Assembly (NCBI GenBank): GCA_900768695.1
Contig: CAAGDY010000129.1
Coordinates: forward strand, 1-6,088
DNA: 6,088 bases
Direction: 5' to 3'
From: an uncultured Anaerovibrio sp.
Lineage (GTDB): Bacteria; Bacillota; Negativicutes; Selenomonadales; Selenomonadaceae
The notes below the pieces were generated by a model, which was given only the letters and a program-made list of their open reading frames with translations, had not been told where the DNA came from and did no database searches. The position numbers and the translations under genes are program-made. Below are positions 1-4,822 of this stretch, piece by piece (position 1 is the stretch's first letter; each line of letters begins with the position of its first letter).

Positions 1-873
1 GGAAGCTACCAGATTCCTGATAAGGACCGCTTCCGCAAGCTGATGAAGAACGAGCTGAACAGGGCCGAAAACAAGGTGCAAAAGCTCCGCGATGATATTG
101 CCGCCGCGGACAATGCGGAGGAATACCGCATCAAGGCGGACAATCTCATGACCTACCAGTACCAGTTTCAGGACAGAGTAGATGCAGAAATCATCGTCCC
201 GAACATCTACAGCGAATCAGGCGAAAATATTGCCATCAAAATGGACCAGCGGCTTTCCGTGGTGGAAAATGTGCAGGCCTACTACAAGAAATACGACAAG
301 CTGAAGCGGGGCAAGGAGCTGTTGGAACAGCAGCTGGAACGCTGCCTGGAGGATATAGGCTACATGTCCTCCATAGAGGCCTCCCTTGAGTCCTCCACCC
401 ATCTGGCAGAGATAAACGATATCAGGGCAGAGCTGATTGCCAGCGGTATCCTGCGTGAAAAGCCTAAAAAGCATGCCGCCGAAAAGCAGTCCCAGCCCTT
501 CAGCTTTACCGCTCCTGACGGCACAAAAATTCTGGTCGGCAAAAACAACTACCAGAATGACAGGCTGACCTTCCGGACTGCCCGGCCTGGAGATATCTGG
601 CTGCACACCCAGAACATTCCCGGCTCTCATGTAATCCTTCGCTGTGACGGAGCGGAACCAGCCGAGGACACACTGCTGCTGGCCAGCTATCTGGCCGTGC
701 ATTTTTCCAAGGCACAGGGCTCATCAAAAGTGCCCGTAGACTATACCCGTGCCCGTTTCGTCAAAAAGCCATCCGGGGCAAAGCCCGGCTTTGTTATCTT
801 TACCAATCAGACAACATTATATGTTACGCCGGAGCCGGAGGTACTGCAGCCCGTACTGCTGCAGAAAACGTAA
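1..873 (+). CDS. rqcH: RqcH/Rqc2-type NFACT protein, C-terminal half (5' partial)
   Basis: The frame is open from base 1 (reading GSYQIPDKDRFRKLM) to the TAA at 871-873, giving 290 residues with the start outside the window. Family members are roughly 570-590 residues, so about half is missing: the NFACT-N and helix-hairpin-helix part. Visible here are a charged helical stretch with an EEYRIKADNLM segment, a predicted coiled coil around fragment residues 80-145 (rich in K, E, L, Q), and an NFACT-R/DUF814 domain from about residue 167 onward, with the hallmark DIWLHTQNIPGSHVIL. RqcH binds stalled 50S subunits carrying peptidyl-tRNA and recruits tRNA-Ala to add C-terminal alanine tails that mark the nascent chain for degradation. 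Older databases call the family fibronectin-binding protein A-like. The gene is convergent with tyrA and ends at a strong hairpin. The family call is firm; function is by homology, and the tRNA-binding N-terminal residues cannot be checked here. Confidence 0.93.
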   Translation, partial: GSYQIPDKDRFRKLMKNELNRAENKVQKLRDDIAAADNAEEYRIKADNLMTYQYQFQDRVDAEIIVPNIYSESGENIAIKMDQRLSVVENVQAYYKKYDKLKRGKELLEQQLERCLEDIGYMSSIEASLESSTHLAEINDIRAELIASGILREKPKKHAAEKQSQPFSFTAPDGTKILVGKNNYQNDRLTFRTARPGDIWLHTQNIPGSHVILRCDGAEPAEDTLLLASYLAVHFSKAQGSSKVPVDYTRARFVKKPSGAKPGFVIFTNQTTLYVTPEPEVLQPVLLQKT

Positions 874-961
874 AAAAAGCGCTGTGACCATATGCGCCGC
901 CCCCAAAGGTTAGATTTTATATCTAACCTCCGGGGCGGTACATCAGGCCCGGCGCTTTTTA
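872..961. terminator. Nested hairpin, probable bidirectional intrinsic terminator
   Basis: Three stacked stems are visible. The outer is AAAAAGCGC at 874-882 with GCGCTTTTT at 952-960. The middle is CCGCCCC at 897-903 with GGGGCGG at 932-938. The inner is AGGTTAGAT at 907-915 with ATCTAACCT at 921-929, closed by a 5-nt loop. On the + strand the structure ends in TTTTT just after the rqcH stop. On the minus strand it ends in a run of seven T, reading from tyrA. It therefore suits termination of both converging transcripts. The inner and middle stems are longer than a terminator needs, so the element may be a palindromic insertion that has taken on this role. Confidence 0.8.
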
Positions 962-1026
962 TTTTGCGTGCTTTTCCCTTGTTCTGCCGCTTGATTTTTT
1001 GGCGGGTTCTGCGCTGTACCCTGCCT

Positions 1027-1917
1027 TTAAATCAGCTCATACATATTTCTGGTCTGCTCCAGAATACTGTCGCGGCGTTTTTTCGATTCAGCAAAGTATT
1101 CATACAGAGCATCCCTGTCCCCGTTTTCGATGGCCTCTGCCACCTCACCAAGAATTCCCTGCAGAATTCTGATATGGTTGGCTATTGCCTCGCTGTTTGT
1201 TATGCAGATATCAGCCCACATATCAGCGTTGGATGAGGCGATGCGCGTCGTATCCTTGAAGCCGCCGCCTGCCAGCTTCAGGCAGGCTTCCTTGTCGCCG
1301 TGGCTCCTGTTCAGCAGTGTCACCAGCGCCGCCGCCGTCACATGAGGAATGTGGCTGATAACGGAAGCACAGCGGTCATGCTTGGCTATATCCAGCGTGG
1401 TAAGATTTGCTCCCGTCATCCTGACCAGGCTGCATATCTGCTCGTATGCCTCCTTTGGCACACCCTCATTTTCCACGATAACGTAGCATTTGTTGACAAA
1501 CAAATCCTTCTGGGCAGCATCGACGCCGCTCTTTTCCCTGCCCGTCATAGGATGCCCCGGCACATAGTAGATGTCAGGCGGCAGGATTTCCTTCAGTCCG
1601 TTCCACACATACTGCTTGGTACTGCCGGCGTCGGTTATAATCGCCCCCGGCTTTATAAACGGCAGCAGCCTCTGCACCATCGGCACCATCTGCAATACCG
1701 GTGTGCTGAGAAAAATAATATCCGCATCCCTGACCACCTCTGCCGGGTCATCTGAAGCAAAATCCACAGCCCCCAGCTCCACGGACCTCTCCATGGACTT
1801 GCTGGTGCGGCACATGCCGGTTATATACACGGCATCTCCCAGCTTGTCCTTGAGGCACAGCCCCAGGGAACCGCCAATCAATCCCACCCCGATTATGGCA
1901 AGTCTTAACTTCGCCAT
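1027..1917 (-). CDS. tyrA: Prephenate/arogenate dehydrogenase (TyrA)
   Basis: The 296-residue product oxidatively decarboxylates prephenate (or arogenate) on the route to tyrosine, in the cytoplasm. The N-terminal Rossmann domain shows GVGLIGGSLG (residues 10-19) as the dinucleotide motif. The second half shows DAGSTK (96-101), GHPMTG (121-126) with the conserved active-site His122, SHIPH (188-192) with His189, and GGGFKDTTRIA with Arg225, the usual prephenate-binding arginine. There is no C-terminal ACT domain and no fused chorismate mutase, so this is the short monofunctional form. After strand beta-2 the sequence reads GMCRTSKS rather than the G-x-D of typical NAD enzymes, which hints at NADP use. 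The ATG shares its A with the aroF TGA stop (TGATG), and GAGGTG (1925-1930) lies 7 nt upstream inside the end of aroF. Translational coupling to aroF and shared T-box control are therefore likely. The family is certain; substrate and cofactor preference are not. Confidence 0.96.
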   Translation of the reverse strand: MAKLRLAIIGVGLIGGSLGLCLKDKLGDAVYITGMCRTSKSMERSVELGAVDFASDDPAEVVRDADIIFLSTPVLQMVPMVQRLLPFIKPGAIITDAGSTKQYVWNGLKEILPPDIYYVPGHPMTGREKSGVDAAQKDLFVNKCYVIVENEGVPKEAYEQICSLVRMTGANLTTLDIAKHDRCASVISHIPHVTAAALVTLLNRSHGDKEACLKLAGGGFKDTTRIASSNADMWADICITNSEAIANHIRILQGILGEVAEAIENGDRDALYEYFAESKKRRDSILEQTRNMYELI

Positions 1918-2930
1918 CAGTTCTCACCTCTTAGAAGAGAAGCAACGCGCTTAATATCTGCCATAACTTCTTCAAAATCAGCAGGTGTCAGTGACTGCTC
2001 ACCGTCGGAGAGAGCCACCTCCGGATGCGGATGAACCTCAATAATCAGGCCGTCTGCCCCGGCGGCAATGGCGGCAATAGCCATCGGGCGCACCATGCTG
2101 CGGCGGCCGGTGCCGTGGCTCGGGTCAACCACGATTGGCAGATGGGAAAGCTCCTTGATGGCCGCTACCGCGCTCAAATCCAGTGTATTTCTGGTGTAGG
2201 TTTCATAGGTGCGGATGCCGCGCTCACAGAAAATCACATCATCACAGCCCTCGCTCATGATGTACTCGGCGGCGTTGAGCCACTCCTTGATGGTAGCGCA
2301 AAGACCACGCTTCAGCATAACCGGCCTGCCGGCACGGCCAACCTCCTTCAGAAGCTGGAAGTTCTGCATGTTGCGGGCACCAATCTGCAGTATATCGGCA
2401 TATCTGGCAACGGTTTCGATGGAACGCTGGTCCACAACCTCGGTAACGATCTTCAGTCCGTTTTTGTCAGCGGCCTCCCTCAGCATCTGCAGGCCCTTTT
2501 CTGCCAGTCCCTGAAAATCATATGGGGAGGTACGCGGCTTAAAGGCACCGCCGCGCAGGAACTGGGCGCCTGCCTTTGCTACGGCAGTGGCGGACTCCAT
2601 GAGCTGCTCCATGCTTTCAACAGCACAAGGACCGGCCATGACAACAGGCCTGCTGCCGCCGATTTCCACCCCGCCGACGTTGATGATGGTGTTGTTCCGC
2701 TTGAATTCACGGCTTACCAGCTTATATTTTTCAGTGATGCGGACAGTCTTCTCCACGCCGCTGAGATGCTGCATCTCCAGCTGGCCGATGGCGGCCTTGT
2801 CGCCGATAACGCCCACGATGGTACGGCTTGTCCCCTGGGACAGATGAACATCCAGCCCCTTGGATTTTACCTTGCTGATAACATTGTCCAGCTCTGCCTG
2901 AGTTGAGTTTGGTGCCATTACAATAATCAT
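1917..2930 (-). CDS. aroF: 3-deoxy-7-phosphoheptulonate synthase (DAHP synthase), Thermotoga-like type I beta
   Basis: The 337-residue enzyme condenses phosphoenolpyruvate with erythrose 4-phosphate, the committed step of the shikimate pathway. Residues 1 to about 70 form a ferredoxin-like domain starting MIIVMAPN; in the Thermotoga maritima enzyme the equivalent domain mediates inhibition by tyrosine and phenylalanine. The barrel follows, with GPCAVES (100-106), FLRGGAFKPRTSPYDFQG (124-141), MLKRG (205-209), CERGIRTYE (235-243), DPSHGTGRR (269-277) and IIEVHPHPE (296-304). The metal ligands of the family are all present at Cys102, His272, Glu298 and Asp309, and length is close to the Thermotoga protein (about 338). 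AGGAGG at 2938-2943 sits 7 nt before the ATG, fixing the start. It is the first gene after the T-box leader and overlaps tyrA by one base. No chorismate mutase domain is fused. The call is firm. Confidence 0.97.
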   Translation of the reverse strand: MIIVMAPNSTQAELDNVISKVKSKGLDVHLSQGTSRTIVGVIGDKAAIGQLEMQHLSGVEKTVRITEKYKLVSREFKRNNTIINVGGVEIGGSRPVVMAGPCAVESMEQLMESATAVAKAGAQFLRGGAFKPRTSPYDFQGLAEKGLQMLREAADKNGLKIVTEVVDQRSIETVARYADILQIGARNMQNFQLLKEVGRAGRPVMLKRGLCATIKEWLNAAEYIMSEGCDDVIFCERGIRTYETYTRNTLDLSAVAAIKELSHLPIVVDPSHGTGRRSMVRPMAIAAIAAGADGLIIEVHPHPEVALSDGEQSLTPADFEEVMADIKRVASLLRGEN

Positions 2931-3078
2931 AACAATTCCTCCTGTATAAAATAAAATTATGTTGAATCTTAATCTGTCAGCATATCATTAACATCCGTCA
3001 GCTGAACCAGGCCCGCCCTGCTTTCCCCGGGGCGGCACTAAAGCCGTCAAACTGGCCCGGACAGCTAAATCTGAATAC
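2931..3078 (-). other. Untranslated leader between T-box terminator and aroF, with a GC-rich hairpin
   Basis: This 148-nt stretch separates the leader terminator from the aroF start and holds no convincing gene. It contains a stem CCGCCC/GGGCGG (3013-3018 with 3030-3035, loop containing half of a CCCCGGGG palindrome) and a possible outer stem of 7 pairs with two G-U (3004-3010 with 3052-3058). No T-run follows, so it is not an obvious second terminator. The last part before the ribosome binding site is AT-rich and probably unstructured. The role is unknown; it may stabilise the processed aroF-tyrA mRNA. Confidence 0.5.
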
Positions 3079-3109
3079 AAAAAAGCCGTCCCCAAATACA
3101 GGGACGGCT
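3079..3109 (-). terminator. T-box leader intrinsic terminator
   Basis: On the minus strand AGCCGTCCC (3109-3101) pairs perfectly with GGGACGGCT (3092-3084) around an 8-nt loop and is followed by six T (3084-3079, the first shared with the stem). It lies directly after the T-box sequence, as in known T-box attenuators. There the antiterminator, stabilised by the acceptor end of uncharged tRNA, competes with this hairpin. Confidence 0.95.
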
Positions 3110-3392
3110 GTTCACCGCGGTACCACCCTGCTCGCTTTCGCAAGCACTCTTTTCAGATACTAACATATCCTAGCCCATGATAACGGAAGCAATCCGGCAC
3201 GACCTACCATCATATCCCGCAAAAGGCCATCCATAGCTGCACGGTGCATCACGCACCACACAGAATAACTGCCCCTCCGCCAGGCGACTTCAGCCTGCGG
3301 CTCACGAGTGTATATTCCCAGCTTCCTCTGCTGTGTCACAGCAACCCACAGCTCTCTGTAAAGCACCCACTGGATTTCTCTCGCTCATAGCC
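3079..3392 (-). promoter_or_regulatory. T-box riboswitch, probably tyrosine-specific, controlling aroF-tyrA
   Basis: The hallmark T-box AGGGTGGTACCGCGG is at 3129-3115. It is preceded by a stem III hairpin with a GAAA loop (3145-3130) and followed by the terminator. Stem I begins with GGCT (3392-3389), which pairs with AGCC (3302-3299). CGAG above it pairs with CTCG, and the intervening AUGA/GUGA resembles the usual kink-turn. The AGAGAG motif (3357-3352) and a distal stem GCTGTG/CACAGC (3352-3347 with 3335-3330) are also present. The specifier side reads GAATATACACTCGTGAG; the triplet before the conserved A is UAC (3312-3310), a tyrosine codon. The antiterminator bulge is UGGU (3125-3122), whose variable U fits discriminator A73 of tRNA-Tyr. 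Both agree with the genes controlled. The element is certain; amino acid identity is a strong inference. A roughly 130-nt segment between stem II (3297-3281) and stem III is longer than usual. Confidence 0.95.
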
Positions 3393-3487
3393 ATTAAACT
3401 ATTCAACTACATCAACTGACATAAACTCTGCGTCAAGCTGTCCCACTCCGGACATGCACCGGATATTTGTACAACAACTCAACCTGC
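3393..3487 (-). other. 5' leader segment upstream of T-box stem I
   Basis: This is about 95 nt between the predicted transcription start and stem I. It contains a small hairpin, TGTCC (3454-3450) with GGACA (3443-3439). The GGACAGCT at 3443-3436 is complementary to AGCTGTCC (3066-3059) after the terminator. An ATG near its end opens a 30-codon frame running through stem I, but it has no ribosome binding site, so I do not call a gene. Confidence 0.4.
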
Positions 3488-3493
3488 ATTCTT

Positions 3494-3522
3494 ATTCTAC
3501 TCAATAAAATGCGATTTGTCAA
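3494..3522 (-). promoter_or_regulatory. Sigma70/sigmaA promoter of the aroF-tyrA operon
   Basis: On the minus strand a perfect -35 TTGACA (3522-3517) is followed after 17 bases by TAGAAT (3499-3494), one mismatch from TATAAT. Transcription would start near 3487, giving a leader of roughly 410 nt to the end of the T-box terminator. A T-rich stretch lies upstream (3529-3540). Placement just before a T-box supports it. Confidence 0.88.
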
Positions 3523-3555
3523 GAACAATATAAAAAAATTATTATTTATTACTGT

Positions 3556-4014
3556 TTACTGCTCCTTGAGTATCAGGGCAATCTCGTCACAATCAGGAAA
3601 CTTTGGACAATCAATGCAGTCCTTCCATATCTTGTGAGGCAAATCATCCCTTGAAACAATCTGGAAGCCGAGAGCCTCAAAAAATTTTGGCTTATAGGTC
3701 AGGGTAAATATCGTCTTGACCCCCAGCTCCCTGCCTTCCTCAATCAGCATTTTCACTATGCCACTGCCGATGCCCTGGCGAATCATTTCCGGCGCCACCG
3801 CCATAGCACAGATTTCAGCCATGGCATCCCATGTGATATGCAAGCCACCGACACCTACAACCTCGCCATCCTCGTCCTCTGCCACTACCAAATCGCGCAG
3901 ATTCTCATAGATGGTATTGCGGGAGCGGGCCAGCATTTCGCCATTTCTGGCATAAACCGCTATCAAATTAAAAATCGTTTCCGTATCGCTAAAGCGAGCC
4001 TTCCTAAAAATCAT
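3556..4014 (-). CDS. GNAT acetyltransferase, short N-acetylglutamate synthase-like
   Basis: This is a 152-residue single-domain GNAT protein. The acetyl-CoA pyrophosphate loop is visible as RQGIGSG (79-85), preceded by the beta-4 strand CAMAVAPEMI. The later FFEALGFQIV (111-120) is the usual C-terminal GNAT segment. The end, KIWKDCIDCPKFPDCDE (128-144), with Cys133, Cys136 and Cys142 as C-x2-C-x5-C, is typical of a group often annotated as short ArgA (N-acetylglutamate synthase, first step of arginine synthesis) in Firmicutes and Deltaproteobacteria. There is no amino-acid-kinase domain as in long ArgA. GAGGTG (4023-4028) lies 8 nt before the ATG. The gene starts 30 nt after the nth stop and is probably cotranscribed with it. 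No arginine genes are adjacent, so the substrate assignment is tentative; a general GNAT is the alternative. Confidence 0.85.
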   Translation of the reverse strand: MIFRKARFSDTETIFNLIAVYARNGEMLARSRNTIYENLRDLVVAEDEDGEVVGVGGLHITWDAMAEICAMAVAPEMIRQGIGSGIVKMLIEEGRELGVKTIFTLTYKPKFFEALGFQIVSRDDLPHKIWKDCIDCPKFPDCDEIALILKEQ

Positions 4015-4044
4015 TATGTGCCCACCTCTAAAATTTCAATTCTA

Positions 4045-4680
4045 TTATGCCTTGCCCATGCTTGGACACACATCCCCCAACGGACATTCACCGCACAGCG
4101 GCCTGCGCGCCCGGCACACCCTGCGGCCATGCCAGATGAGCCAGTGGTGCGCCTGGCTCCACAGCTCCTTGGGAATAACATTCATCAGGCCTTTTTCCAC
4201 CTCGTCGGGCGTTTCTCCCACAGCCAGCTTCAGCCTGTTCGACACGCGAAACACATGGGTATCCACGGCAATGGCCGGCCTGTCAAAAGCAATGCTTGTC
4301 ACCACATTGGCCGTTTTCCTGCCCACGCCGGGCAGCTTCAAAAGCGTATCAAAATCCTCCGGCACCTGACCGGCAAAGTCACGCACCAGAATCTCACAGG
4401 TTGCCCTGATATTTTTGGCCTTGTTGCGAAAAAGACCGCAATCCTTTATTTCCTGCTCCAGCGCCTCCAACCCCATATCCACTATGGCCTGGGGCGTAGG
4501 AGCCTTGGCGAAAAGGCGCTCCGTCGTAATATTCACCCTTACATCCGTACACTGGGCAGACAAAATCACCGCAATCAAAAGCTCAAATGGATTGCGGAAC
4601 TTCAGGGCAGGCTTGACGTCCTTGTACACCTCACCTAAAATAGCAATCTGTTCGGCCTTTATTTTCTTGGTAACACGCAT
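4045..4680 (-). CDS. nth: Endonuclease III (DNA glycosylase/AP lyase)
   Basis: The product is 211 residues, the same length as E. coli Nth. It removes oxidised pyrimidines and cleaves the abasic site in base excision repair. The helix-hairpin-helix reads LPGVGRKTANVV (116-127) with catalytic Lys122; VDTHVFRV (139-146) supplies catalytic Asp140. The C-terminal iron-sulphur loop is intact as C-x6-C-x2-C-x5-C (Cys189, 196, 199, 205), ligating a 4Fe-4S cluster. I chose the ATG at 4680 (MRVTKKIK) because it matches the family length and has a GGTGGTGA-like site just upstream. Earlier in-frame starts at 4734 (TTG) and 4722 (ATG) would add a hydrophobic, cysteine-rich tail and have no ribosome binding site. 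It lies downstream of a terminator closing the DUF711 gene and 30 nt before the acetyltransferase. No clear promoter is visible in the 4681-4753 gap. Confidence 0.96.
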   Translation of the reverse strand: MRVTKKIKAEQIAILGEVYKDVKPALKFRNPFELLIAVILSAQCTDVRVNITTERLFAKAPTPQAIVDMGLEALEQEIKDCGLFRNKAKNIRATCEILVRDFAGQVPEDFDTLLKLPGVGRKTANVVTSIAFDRPAIAVDTHVFRVSNRLKLAVGETPDEVEKGLMNVIPKELWSQAHHWLIWHGRRVCRARRPLCGECPLGDVCPSMGKA

Positions 4681-4753
4681 AGCATCACCACCAGACAAAC
4701 AATAACACAGAAAATAAACCATGCCGGAAGCCAACTACACCGGCAATGCCCAT

Positions 4754-4815
4754 AAAAACAGCGGCTGTGGCGATATCTGCCCGACAATGAAGGACAGCAT
4801 CGCCATACAGCCGCC
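4754..4815 (-). terminator. Intrinsic terminator of the DUF711/PFL-family gene
   Basis: Starting 8 nt past the stop, GCGGCTG (4814-4808) pairs with CAGCCGC (4767-4761), and GGCGAT (4804-4799) with ATCGCC (4774-4769), with a 2-nt bulge between. An inner CTGTCC/GGGCAG stem with one G-U extends the hairpin. The 3' side runs into TTTTT (4758-4754). It separates this gene from nth. Confidence 0.85.
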
Positions 4816-4822
4816 ATCATAA

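Noticed and set aside
892..1236. A 114-codon + strand frame after rqcH
   Set aside because: It begins inside the bidirectional terminator and runs antisense into tyrA; no ribosome binding site.
2025..2906. A 293-codon open frame on the + strand
   Set aside because: It is antisense to aroF, which has all its catalytic residues; the long frame follows from the codon bias of the opposite strand.
2946..2985. Possible internal promoter before aroF (CTGACA with an AT-rich region downstream)
   Set aside because: Spacing to any -10-like hexamer is poor and the matches are what AT-rich DNA gives by chance.
3160..3366. A 68-codon open frame on the minus strand
   Set aside because: It lies inside stem I and the linker of the T-box; its bases are explained by RNA structure and it has no ribosome binding site or recognisable product.
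3303..3395. A 30-codon frame (MAMSERNPVG...) that could be a leader peptide before aroF
   Set aside because: It coincides with T-box stem I, has no ribosome binding site, and T-box regulation needs no leader peptide.
2931..3487. Tandem T-box
   Set aside because: Only one AGGGTGG-type T-box sequence, one specifier region and one terminator with a T-run are present despite the long leader.
3838..4638. A 266-codon + strand frame
   Set aside because: It runs antisense across both the acetyltransferase gene and nth, whose motifs are intact.
4723..4744. GCCGG/CCGGC hairpin upstream of nth, considered as an operator or second terminator
   Set aside because: Only five pairs around a 12-nt loop with no proper T-run; a strong terminator already lies just upstream.
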